Of a stretch of 24,013 nucleotides of DNA, positions 14,479 to 21,889 are shown piece by piece. Source of the DNA: an uncultured Muribaculaceae bacterium (GTDB taxonomy: Bacteria; Bacteroidota; Bacteroidia; Bacteroidales; Muribaculaceae); NCBI GenBank assembly GCA_947178235.1, contig CAMWXQ010000002.1, positions 1-24,013 on the forward strand, in the 5' to 3' direction. The notes under the pieces were generated by a model, which made no database searches, had not been told where the DNA came from, and was given only the letters and a program-made list of their open reading frames with translations. The stretch's first letter is position 1; every line of letters starts with the position of its first letter. The position numbers and the translations under genes were made by a program.

Positions 14479-15036
14479 ATGGCACGGTTGAATGATTTCA
14501 TGGTCAGAGCTGATTTGACCCCGATGGTCGAATACTGTCGGGAATTCGGCGTCCCTGCGGTTTATGAAAAGGGCGAGGCGTTTGTCACCGAGGGCTCTGT
14601 CTGCCGATATGTCGGACTGGTTCTGAGCGGATATTTCAAGTATTCGATGCTTGACACTTCCGGCAATGAGCGCATTTCGGGCTTCGGATTTGAAAATGAG
14701 ATCATTACTGATTTCGTGCGCTCGGTCCAGTTTGGACAGCCGGCATGGACATCGATTGTGGCCGGATGCAGGTCAGAGATTTTGCGTGTACCTCTCCCCG
14801 ACCTTCTTGATTACCTTGCCGAACACAACCCGATTTATATAGCCAACGTATCTAAACACGTGTTGGCCGAGGCTTACAGCCGCTCTCTGATGATGCTCAA
14901 ACTTTCGCCTCTGGAACGCTACCAGGCACTGTATCCGCGACTGGTTGACGTCATTGACATGATTCCGATTCAGGAATTGGCTTCATTTTTTGGAATTTCG
15001 CGCCGTCAGTTCCAGCGAATCAGATCCTCGAAGTGA
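14479..15036 (+). CDS. Crp/Fnr-family transcriptional regulator (second copy)
   Basis: This 185-residue regulator has a cupin-like effector domain (about 20-110; VYEKGEAFVTEGSVCRYVGLV and SGYFKYSMLDTSGNE). A long dimer helix (about 120-150) and a C-terminal helix-turn-helix, IPIQELASFFGISRRQFQRIR (about 160-181), follow. An upstream TTG at 14446 keeps the frame open, but the -7 box at 14464-14471 lies inside that extension, so the ATG at 14479 is preferred. The ligand is unknown and no Fe-S cysteines are present. It is transcribed away from the antitoxin remnant, and a secreted-protein gene follows after 74 bases. Confidence 0.9.
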   Translation: MARLNDFMVRADLTPMVEYCREFGVPAVYEKGEAFVTEGSVCRYVGLVLSGYFKYSMLDTSGNERISGFGFENEIITDFVRSVQFGQPAWTSIVAGCRSEILRVPLPDLLDYLAEHNPIYIANVSKHVLAEAYSRSLMMLKLSPLERYQALYPRLVDVIDMIPIQELASFFGISRRQFQRIRSSK

Positions 15037-15077
15037 CGATTGGGACATTTGTCCTGTTTTTTGTCGTTTCTTCTGCG

Positions 15078-15085
15078 TAAATTTG
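15078..15085 (+). promoter_or_regulatory. -7 box before the secreted protein gene
   Basis: TAAATTTG fits TAnnTTTG and lies 25 bases before the ATG at 15111. TTTG elements occur upstream at 15060 and 15048, but at 14- and 26-base spacing, so the -33 element is poor. Confidence 0.5.
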
Positions 15086-15110
15086 CCGACAACCATAACT
15101 TTATTTACGC

Positions 15111-15773
15111 ATGAAGAAACTCGCTTTATTTCTATTCTGTTTGCTCCCATTGATGGCTTTTGCCAAGTGGGATGGCGAACCTGTGACCGTAATCATGGCC
15201 GACGGAACCCGCATGGAGGGTTTTACCAAGACCAACCTCATCAACCATATGAGAGGCCCGAAGTCCGAAATCGGCATAAGTGAGGAATTCAAGGGAAAGG
15301 AGAAAAAATATACCTCGACAGAAATCTCAGAGCTGATTTTTCCGCCCAACGAGAACGCCTCCACCCCTGCCATCTATCGTCCCGTACTTGCTCAGAAGTA
15401 CATGCCTAATGCGTTCAGCAAGAATCCGAAAACTTTCAAGAAACCGGTATTCCTCAAATGCGTCTACGATGGCGAGAACGTCAAAGGCTATGCCCGCGCC
15501 TGTACGGACAGCAGTTATACCCCGTCAATGACCAGGGTCAATTACACATGGGCTTACTATTACAAAGTTGAAGGCGAAGACGTGGCCAAATACTATTGGT
15601 TGGACACCAAAGACCTCATCTTCGGGATGCGCAAGGTGTTGAAATTCTACTTCCGCGAGTTCCCCGAACTGGTGCAAATGATTGAGGACGGCACCCTCGA
15701 CCCCAATGACTTCCGCGACGACCCCACCATCGTCCTCCCGATGATGGACGCCATCTTAGGACAGCGGAAATAA
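15111..15773 (+). CDS. secreted protein of unknown function
   Basis: This 220-residue protein begins with a clear Sec signal peptide (KKLALFLFCLLPLMAFA, probable cut after Ala18 before KWDGE). I do not recognise the family. The mature part opens with a short strand-rich section (PVTVIMADGTRMEGFTKTN). Its middle is aromatic (YTWAYYYKVEGED..KYYWLD), and it ends in a helical acidic C terminus. It holds two cysteines in the mature part (KCVYDG and ARACTD), which could form one disulfide. There is no lipobox, so it is probably periplasmic or exported. Adjacent regulation by the Crp/Fnr gene is possible but unproven. Confidence 0.75.
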   Translation: MKKLALFLFCLLPLMAFAKWDGEPVTVIMADGTRMEGFTKTNLINHMRGPKSEIGISEEFKGKEKKYTSTEISELIFPPNENASTPAIYRPVLAQKYMPNAFSKNPKTFKKPVFLKCVYDGENVKGYARACTDSSYTPSMTRVNYTWAYYYKVEGEDVAKYYWLDTKDLIFGMRKVLKFYFREFPELVQMIEDGTLDPNDFRDDPTIVLPMMDAILGQRK

Positions 15774-15805
15774 ACCTCCCGTAGAGAGTCGGGGGGCTTG
15801 GTCAT

Positions 15806-16444
15806 TCACCCGACGCTCGGGATGGTGGTGATGGGGGTGGTGGCGAAGTGGCGGGCGAGGTAGCGGGTGATGTAGCCGAGGGTGTCGGCGGCGATGAGGG
15901 GGTCGGTGTCGAAGTGGCGGTTGTAGATGACCTCGCGCAGTTCGATGCCGCGGGCCTTGATTGCTTCGAGGGCGAGGATTGTGTGGTTGATCGAGCCGAG
16001 GCGCCCGTTGGTCACGAGCACGAGGGGGAGGCGGCGGGTGACGATGTAGTCTATCGTGGCGAAGTCGTCAGTTATCGGCACCATGAGACCTCCTGCCCCT
16101 TCTACGAGAACCACATCGTATTCCGAGGCGAGGGTCGCGGTGGCGCGGTCCACGATGCCGAGGTCTATCTCCCTGCCGTCGAGGCGGGCGGCGAGCTGAG
16201 CCGAGCACGGATGGGTGAAGATCAGCGGGGCGGTGGTGCCGTCGAGGTCGCGCGGGAGCATCCCTGTGCCCATGATGCGGCGGTGGAGCTCGATGTCCTC
16301 CGAGATGCCCGTGTTGCCTGTCTGTATGAATTTCTGTGTAATCACGCTCTTCCCCTCTTCGCGTAGACGGAGGGCGAGGAGGGCGGTGGCATAACTCTTG
16401 CCGGCATCGGTATCGATGCCCGAGATGAATATAGTCTGGCTCAT
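15806..16444 (-). CDS. bioD: dethiobiotin synthetase
   Basis: This 212-residue enzyme closes the ureido ring of dethiobiotin from 7,8-diaminopelargonate, CO2 and ATP. The P-loop GIDTDAGKS (Lys16) and the EGAGGLMVPI motif near residue 115 are diagnostic. It is the last gene of the biotin operon and overlaps the bioGC stop by 4 bases (ATGA), so it is translationally coupled. It converges with the secreted-protein gene, with 32 bases between the stops. Confidence 0.95.
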   Translation of the reverse strand: MSQTIFISGIDTDAGKSYATALLALRLREEGKSVITQKFIQTGNTGISEDIELHRRIMGTGMLPRDLDGTTAPLIFTHPCSAQLAARLDGREIDLGIVDRATATLASEYDVVLVEGAGGLMVPITDDFATIDYIVTRRLPLVLVTNGRLGSINHTILALEAIKARGIELREVIYNRHFDTDPLIAADTLGYITRYLARHFATTPITTIPSVG

Positions 16445-17817
16445 AGGGGTTTGCGCAGAAGTATGTGGATGGGTTGGTATGTGAGCGGGGCGGTGCCGTC
16501 GGGCGAGAGAGGATATGATTCGAGGAGTGTGCGGGCGGCGGCCACAGCCGAGGGGCCCGAGCCGAGGGCATTGACCCCGGTGAGGCGCATGTGGCGGAGG
16601 ACGTCGCGGGGAGTGTCGAACGTGAGGGTGATGGTTTCCTCGCGCACATCGGCGGCGACGAGCCCCGGCGGGAGCATCCCGAGCAGATCCTCGGTCGAGG
16701 CATAGCGGCTGCGGGTGCCGAGGGCGGTGTGCAGCTCGCGCATAGTCGCGGGGCCGTAGGTCGAGATGGCGGCGGTGCCACCAGGGGAGAGCACGCGCGC
16801 GACCTCACGCAAGAAAGCGGGTAACGAGTTGAACCACTGGACGGCCGATGCGCTCACGAGCAGGTCTACCGACCCGTCGGCGCGCTTGAATATCTCGGCC
16901 TCGGCATCGCAGTCACGGGTGACGATGCCGGGGAGCGCGGCCACGGCGGGGGTGATGTGCAGGTCCCACGCTTCGAGCGCGGTGTGTGGACGGGCGGCGA
17001 GCAGAGCCGTGGCCTGTCCTGTTCCCGAGCCGATTTCGAGCACGCGCCCGCCATAAGCCTCCTCGGGGATGAGGCCGATGAGGCGTGAGACAATCCCGGC
17101 CTGGACCGTCGCCTCGGCGTCGTATGTCGGCGCGGCTCCCGCAAAACGCTCGGCCACGAGCTCCTTGCGGGTCAGCATATCGCCGAGCAGCCGCCCGAAG
17201 TCGGGGAGGTGCGGGCCGGGCAACAATATGGTGCGCGCGGCCTCGGTCTCCCATGCGCGCCGCTGGGCATCGGGCGGGATTATGGCATCCTCGGTCTGCA
17301 CGATCCCGACATCCCACCTCACGCGCGGCCACGGGGTCGAGGTGAGGTACACGAGCTCCTCGCGTAGCCCGCCGACCTCGCGGTGCGGTGCCCGTGGCTC
17401 GTAGAGAGCGTATGCGCGGGCACCCCCGCACATACGCATGTCGAATTTGCGCTTGGCCCGCGCGTCGAGCCCCCTAAGCGTGGCCTCGAAGAGTTCGGGG
17501 GGTATCCCGAGTGTCGGATGGACGGGCCACGGGGTCGAATTGACGGCGATGCGGGCCGTCACGGGGAGACGTGGGTGCGAGGCGATGAACTCGGCGGCGG
17601 GGCCGAGGCCGTAGCTCCACGCCACGACCACAATCTCGCCGTAGCCACGCAGAAGCGCATCCCAGTCGGGGCGCGCGGGGGTGTAGGAGTGGCAGACGGC
17701 GATGTCATACCCCTCGACCGCGAGCGGGCCGAAGGGGGTTGCGTCCTGGCCCCAGCCCGCAAAGATGAGGATGAGGCGCGGCGACGCGGACGCTGTATGT
17801 AGCGGGGTGACGGTCAT
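16441..17817 (-). CDS. bioGC: BioG-BioC fusion: pimeloyl-ACP methyl ester esterase / malonyl-ACP O-methyltransferase
   Basis: This 458-residue protein joins two steps of pimelate synthesis. Residues 1-215 are a BioG-type alpha/beta hydrolase with nucleophile Ser68 (VAWSYGLG) and likely partners Asp177 (TEDAIIP) and His203 (GPHLPDFG). Residues 225-458 are a BioC-type SAM-dependent methyltransferase with glycine-rich motif VLEIGSGTG (259-267), followed by the acidic loop ALEAWDL. BioC masks malonyl-ACP as a methyl ester so the fatty-acid machinery can extend it, and BioG removes the ester once the chain is pimeloyl length. Fusing both is known in Bacteroidota. The gene overlaps bioF and bioD by 4 bases on each side. 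Confidence 0.93.
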   Translation of the reverse strand: MTVTPLHTASASPRLILIFAGWGQDATPFGPLAVEGYDIAVCHSYTPARPDWDALLRGYGEIVVVAWSYGLGPAAEFIASHPRLPVTARIAVNSTPWPVHPTLGIPPELFEATLRGLDARAKRKFDMRMCGGARAYALYEPRAPHREVGGLREELVYLTSTPWPRVRWDVGIVQTEDAIIPPDAQRRAWETEAARTILLPGPHLPDFGRLLGDMLTRKELVAERFAGAAPTYDAEATVQAGIVSRLIGLIPEEAYGGRVLEIGSGTGQATALLAARPHTALEAWDLHITPAVAALPGIVTRDCDAEAEIFKRADGSVDLLVSASAVQWFNSLPAFLREVARVLSPGGTAAISTYGPATMRELHTALGTRSRYASTEDLLGMLPPGLVAADVREETITLTFDTPRDVLRHMRLTGVNALGSGPSAVAAARTLLESYPLSPDGTAPLTYQPIHILLRKPL

Positions 17818-18938
17818 CGGATAAGTGATTTGAAGCGGCGGACCTCATCCTCGCTCAGCGAGGCATTGAGGCTTATGCGCAGTCTGTCGGTGCCCGGAGG
17901 GACGGTCGGGACACGGATAGGCAGAACCTTGAACCCCTCGGCGAGCAGCTCGCGCGAGCGGGCCACAGCCGAGACCGGGTCGCCGGTCACGAGGGCCATG
18001 ATGTGTCCCGGCTCGGCGCCGAGGGCGGGGGCGAGCAGTTCGCCGAGGCGGGCGAGATGCGCGCGCTCGGCGTCCATCCCGAGGATGGTCTCGACCATGA
18101 AACGGCTCCACGCGGCCTGCAATGGAGGCAGGGCGGTGGAGAATATGAAGCTGCGGGCGCGGTTGACGGCCCACGCGCGCAGGTCGGGGTGCATTATGGC
18201 GAACGCCCCCGCGGAGCACGCGGCCTTGCCGAGTGTCCCGACGATGACATCCACCTCCGCGGGGTCGGCGAGCCCCATCGTGAGGCCGAGCCCCTGCGGG
18301 CCGAGGACACCGAAGGCGTGGGCCTCGTCGACGTACAGCATCACGCGCGGATGACGGCGGCGCAGCTCGACGAGCTCGGCGAGCTGGGCGCGGTCGCCGT
18401 CCATCGAGTAGACGCTCTCGACGATAACCAGTATCCTCTCGGCCTTACCCTCGGCCTCCTCGCGCTCGATCATCGAGGCGAGGTGTGCGGCGTCGTTGTG
18501 ACGGAAGCGGCGGAACGGGGCACGGCTCAGTGTGATGCCATCGATGATGCTCGCGTGCACGAGGCGGTCGGCCAGAATCACCGTCCCCGGGGCAGAGGCG
18601 AGGGCCGAGACGAGCCCGGCATTGGCATGGTAGCCGCTGTTGAACAGCAGCGCGGGGCGGCGGTAGAGTGTGGACAGGAGCTCTTCGAGAGCGGTGAACT
18701 CGCTCTGCGTCCCGCTCAGCAGACGTGCCGCCGAGGCACTCATCGGCACGGCCCTGCGCGCAGCGTCGGCCAGGAACCGCTCGCGCAGGTCGATGCGCGA
18801 GGCGAGGCCGAGATAGTCGTTGGAGGATAGGTCGGTCAGCCCCTCGGGAGAGTCCGCGGCGGGAACCGAGCGGAGATTGCCCGCCTCCTCGATCTCGCCG
18901 AGCGTGCGGGTATAGTATTCGAGCGCCCCGTTCAGCAT
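17814..18938 (-). CDS. bioF: 8-amino-7-oxononanoate synthase
   Basis: This 374-residue PLP enzyme condenses pimeloyl-ACP with alanine. The PLP lysine is Lys238 in [11 protein letters not shown], and the [12 protein letters not shown] motif (202-213) carries the cofactor-binding Asp and His. Also typical are SSNDYLGLA (38-46) and the [10 protein letters not shown] stretch. The frame is open well upstream inside bioA, but homology starts with the ATG at 18938, which overlaps the bioA stop by 7 bases. Confidence 0.96.
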   Translation of the reverse strand: MLNGALEYYTRTLGEIEEAGNLRSVPAADSPEGLTDLSSNDYLGLASRIDLRERFLADAARRAVPMSASAARLLSGTQSEFTALEELLSTLYRRPALLFNSGYHANAGLVSALASAPGTVILADRLVHASIIDGITLSRAPFRRFRHNDAAHLASMIEREEAEGKAERILVIVESVYSMDGDRAQLAELVELRRRHPRVMLYVDEAHAFGVLGPQGLGLTMGLADPAEVDVIVGTLGKAACSAGAFAIMHPDLRAWAVNRARSFIFSTALPPLQAAWSRFMVETILGMDAERAHLARLGELLAPALGAEPGHIMALVTGDPVSAVARSRELLAEGFKVLPIRVPTVPPGTDRLRISLNASLSEDEVRRFKSLIR

Positions 18939-20218
18939 AACTCCTGCATACAGGCTATGGTCTCGCGCACGAGCGTGCGGAGATCGTCGTCCGAAATCAC
19001 GTACGGGGGCATCACATATACATTGCGGCCGAAGGGGCGCACCCATATCCCGCGGCGCACACAGACCTTCTGGAACTCGCCCACGTCGACAGGCTCCTCC
19101 ATCTCCATCACGCCGATCGACCCGAGGACGCGCACCTCGCGCACGCCGGGCATACCCTCGGCGGCGGCAAACTCCTCGCGCAGTATCCTCTCGATGCGGG
19201 CGACGTCGGCGGCGGGGTCCCCCTCGCGCAGCAGACGGAGCGAGGCCACGGCGATGGCACACGCCAGGGGATTGGCCATGAAGGTCGGCCCATGCATCAT
19301 CACCCCCGCCTCGCCGCGCGAGATAGTCTCGGCGACCTCTCGCGTAGTGAGTACCGCGCTCATGGTGAGGTACCCGGCGGTGAGACCCTTGCCGATACAC
19401 ATGATGTCGGGCTCGACCCCGGCGTGTTCCCACGCAAACATCCGGCCCGTGCGCCAGAATCCCGTCGCGATCTCGTCGAAGATGAGGTATATGCCGAGCT
19501 CGTCACAGAGGGCGCGGGCGCGCCGCAGGTACTCGGGGTGGTAGAAGCGCATACCGCCGGCCCCCTGCACGATAGGTTCGAGGATGAGGGCGGCGAGCTC
19601 GTCGCGGTGCTCGCGCATGAGCGTTTCGAGCGGAGCGAAGTCGGCATCGTCCCACGGCTCCCACGGCTTGATCTGAGGCGCGGGGGCAAAGTAGCGCACC
19701 GGCAGCGCGGGCCCGAAGGCGCCGTGCATACCCGTGACGGGGTCACAGACGCTCATGGCATTCCACGTGTCGCCGTGGTATCCGCTGCGGATGGTGATGA
19801 AATTAGTTCGCTTGTGCGAGCCGTGGCGCGCGACCGAGGCCTGTACAGCCATCTTCATGGCCACCTCGACGGCCACCGATCCCGAGTCGGCATAGAATAT
19901 GTTGTGCATCGAGGGGGGAGCGACTTCGAGCAGCATCTTCCCGAGTTCGATGGCGGGGTCATGCGTGAGCCCCCCGAACATGACGTGGCTCATCCTCTCC
20001 ATCTGGCGCACGGCGGCCTCGTTGATGGCGGGATGGTTGTATCCGTGTATGGCACACCACCACGAGGACATGCCGTCGATGAGCTCGCGTCCGTCGGCGA
20101 GGGTGATGCGGGCCCCGCAGGCCGAGGCCACCTTGTATGTGGGCAGCGGGTCGAGGGCCGACGTATAGGGGTGCCAGAGATGTTCGCGGTCAAATGGGTC
20201 GTGGAGTACAGTGTCCAT
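18932..20218 (-). CDS. bioA: adenosylmethionine-8-amino-7-oxononanoate aminotransferase
   Basis: This 428-residue PLP class III aminotransferase uses SAM as amino donor to make 7,8-diaminopelargonate. The PLP lysine is Lys277 in [10 protein letters not shown]. The [13 protein letters not shown] motif (247-258) and the substrate-side [13 protein letters not shown] (51-63) match BioA rather than generic ornithine-type enzymes. It is the first gene of bioA-bioF-bioGC-bioD, and the whole cluster depends on the promoter just upstream. No bioB or birA is in the window. Confidence 0.96.
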   Translation of the reverse strand: MDTVLHDPFDREHLWHPYTSALDPLPTYKVASACGARITLADGRELIDGMSSWWCAIHGYNHPAINEAAVRQMERMSHVMFGGLTHDPAIELGKMLLEVAPPSMHNIFYADSGSVAVEVAMKMAVQASVARHGSHKRTNFITIRSGYHGDTWNAMSVCDPVTGMHGAFGPALPVRYFAPAPQIKPWEPWDDADFAPLETLMREHRDELAALILEPIVQGAGGMRFYHPEYLRRARALCDELGIYLIFDEIATGFWRTGRMFAWEHAGVEPDIMCIGKGLTAGYLTMSAVLTTREVAETISRGEAGVMMHGPTFMANPLACAIAVASLRLLREGDPAADVARIERILREEFAAAEGMPGVREVRVLGSIGVMEMEEPVDVGEFQKVCVRRGIWVRPFGRNVYVMPPYVISDDDLRTLVRETIACMQELC

Positions 20219-20255
20219 GTCGGTGGCTTGCAGTGATGGTGATGTTTGGGTGGTG

Positions 20256-20263
20256 CAAAGTTA
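20256..20263 (-). promoter_or_regulatory. -7 box of the biotin operon
   Basis: TAACTTTG on the minus strand lies 37 bases before the bioA start. At the expected -33 place (about 20283-20287) the sequence is TTTT/TTTC, which is also the T-run of the terminator of the upstream gene, so terminator and promoter share bases. Confidence 0.7.
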
Positions 20264-20283
20264 CGCATTTTTCCCGGGATATG

Positions 20284-20320
20284 AAAAAAGCCTCCCCGCC
20301 GTCGGCGACGGCTGGGAGGC
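20284..20320 (-). terminator. intrinsic terminator of the OmpA-family gene
   Basis: On the minus strand a stem of about 15 bp, GCCTCCC/GGGAGGC continued by AGCCGTCG pairing, spans 20320-20290 and is followed by TTTTTT (20289-20284). It begins 27 bases after the porin stop codon. Confidence 0.95.
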
Positions 20321-20346
20321 TGTATGGCTTGTGTAAGTGTGGATGC

Positions 20347-21549
20347 TTACTTGTTGGCCTTGATGGTGACGGCGCGGTCGAGGGAGACGAACTTCTCGCC
20401 CATGTCGTTGAGGTTGGCGTTGTTGGTGGTAACGTCGAGCTGCGAAGCGGGTACGCCGTTCTTGAGGAGGACGCGCTCTACGCCTGCGGCACGAGCCTTG
20501 CGGAGACGGTCATTGACAGCGTCGGTGCCGGTGTAGTTGTCGGCCCAGCCGCATACGGTGTACTTGGTGGCGGGGTTGCCCTTCATGACCTCAGCGACAG
20601 CACCGAGGACCTTGTTGTCCACGCGGGAGATACGCGAGCTGCCGATGGTGTAGTAGATGGTGCAGAGGGGACCTTCCTCAGCCTTGACGATGGTCTGGAC
20701 GGGACGGTTGAGGCAGTCGCGGAGCTGACGCTCGAGGTCGGCGATGCGGCCTTCGGCAGCCTGGAGACGGGCCTTCTCCTCGTCGCAGTTGGGGATCTCG
20801 GGGATGATGGGCACGATGGGTGCGCTCCAAGTGGTCTTGTTGAAGTTGTAGGTAAGACCGAGGTAAGCCTGGAGGTCGAGACGGTTCTTGTTGAGGTGCT
20901 CGTAGGTCATGTCATCGGTTACGCCGACGGCACGGATGTCGAGGTAGATGTTGAAGTGGTTGTTGAGACGGAAGGTGTTGATCAAACCTGCGTGTACGGT
21001 GAAGGTGTCATAACCGCCGCCGCGCTTCCAGCCGTCGCGTACGCCGTGGGCATCATAGCTGGGGGTGTAGACCCAGTTGAAGCCGGCACCGCCGTAGAGG
21101 ATACCGTTGTAGACACGGCCGGGACGATAGCCACACCACCAGTTGGTGAGGTTGATCATACCGTCGACGAGTACGCCGAACTCGTTACGCTTGTACTTGT
21201 CCCACTCCTCGAATGTGCCGTAGTAGCCGTAGCCACCCTGCTTGCTGAGGCCTTTGAGACCGGTGAAGTTGCCACCGACACGGGCACCCATGATGGGCGA
21301 GAACCACTTGCCGACCCAGAGACCTGCGTTGGGCGAGAAACGGTCCATGAACTTGCGGGCGGTGTTGTCACGGTCGAAGTAGTAGTTGATACCACCTTCG
21401 GCAGAGATGAACCAGTTGTTCTTGAACTGGTTGAAGAGGTAACCCTGTGCGGGATCCTCGGTGTAGGTGATCTCAGGAGTGCTCTGGGCCATTGCGCTTT
21501 GGCCGATGAAGAGAGCAGCTACCAAGCCAAGAAGAGTACTTTTCTTCAT
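20347..21549 (-). CDS. OmpA-family outer-membrane porin
   Basis: This 400-residue protein has a signal peptide (cut probably after MAQ, about residue 22) and an N-terminal beta-barrel (about 30-240) with alternating aromatic strands. A short coiled coil (EEKARLQAAEGRIADLERQL, about 258-278) and a C-terminal OmpA peptidoglycan-binding domain (about 295-395) follow. The domain keeps the Asp and Arg that grip diaminopimelate (GWADNYTGT and NDRLRKARAAGV). It links the outer membrane to the cell wall. Codon use is strongly optimised, and a long leader and a strong terminator suggest high expression. Confidence 0.93.
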   Translation of the reverse strand: MKKSTLLGLVAALFIGQSAMAQSTPEITYTEDPAQGYLFNQFKNNWFISAEGGINYYFDRDNTARKFMDRFSPNAGLWVGKWFSPIMGARVGGNFTGLKGLSKQGGYGYYGTFEEWDKYKRNEFGVLVDGMINLTNWWCGYRPGRVYNGILYGGAGFNWVYTPSYDAHGVRDGWKRGGGYDTFTVHAGLINTFRLNNHFNIYLDIRAVGVTDDMTYEHLNKNRLDLQAYLGLTYNFNKTTWSAPIVPIIPEIPNCDEEKARLQAAEGRIADLERQLRDCLNRPVQTIVKAEEGPLCTIYYTIGSSRISRVDNKVLGAVAEVMKGNPATKYTVCGWADNYTGTDAVNDRLRKARAAGVERVLLKNGVPASQLDVTTNNANLNDMGEKFVSLDRAVTIKANK

Positions 21550-21748
21550 AAATAATTATTTTTGAAAATAGTTGAAATAATTTTCTTTACGGGAGTCATC
21601 CGGCAGTCGGCCGGACGGGGAGCATGGAGTTACCTGTTGGAAAAAATCAGAATTGATATAGTCCTTCGAGTGTCCGCAAGTAGGCGTGAGGAGAGTGGGT
21701 TGGCCACGCCGGGACGCAATTCGCCCGCTTCGCGGCTGAAATTTTGCC
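21550..21748 (-). promoter_or_regulatory. long structured 5' leader of the OmpA-family gene
   Basis: About 195 bases separate the -7 box from the start codon. The leader can form at least three hairpins on the minus strand: CCGC-GAA-GCGG near 21730, GGCGTG...CACGCC around 21684-21711, and TCCGGC-CGACT-GCCGGA around 21598-21614. The last 50 bases are AT-rich and unstructured, which would leave the start codon free. I see no known riboswitch. Long leaders on major porin genes often control mRNA life or receive small RNAs; here that is inference. Confidence 0.55.
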
Positions 21749-21756
21749 CAAAGGTA
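21749..21756 (-). promoter_or_regulatory. -7 box of the OmpA-family gene
   Basis: TACCTTTG on the minus strand is a full consensus match. The expected -33 element at about 21777 is not a TTTG. It is the nearest promoter upstream of the porin gene and implies a leader of nearly 200 bases. Confidence 0.65.
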
Positions 21757-21800
21757 TAACATTTTTTTGGATTGCAGCGAATTTTCGCAAAAAAATCTTC

Positions 21801-21859
21801 AAAAAAATGTTTCGGGCCTGTCCCGGACCCCCTGCACGCCCCTCAGAGGGGGTGCAGGG
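21801..21859 (-). terminator. intrinsic terminator of transketolase
   Basis: On the minus strand a long stem spans 21859-21830: outer GTGCAGGG pairing 8 bp, one bulge, then AGGGG/CCCCT around a 3-nt loop. A small CGGG/CCCG hairpin and the T-run ATTTTTTT (to 21801) follow. It lies about 30 bases after the tkt stop. The 21550-21889 gap thus holds this terminator plus the promoter and leader of the next gene. Confidence 0.85.
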
Positions 21860-21889
21860 AGGGTGGACGGGCGGTTATCTTTCAGTGGT

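Noticed and set aside
18939..19433. 165-residue N-terminal extension of BioF
   Set aside because: It is read through bioA in another frame; BioF homology starts at 18938.
21556..21762. 68-codon small ORF in the porin leader (minus strand)
   Set aside because: Its ATG lies upstream of and overlaps the -7 box, so the likely transcript lacks that start codon; no SD or homology is recognised.
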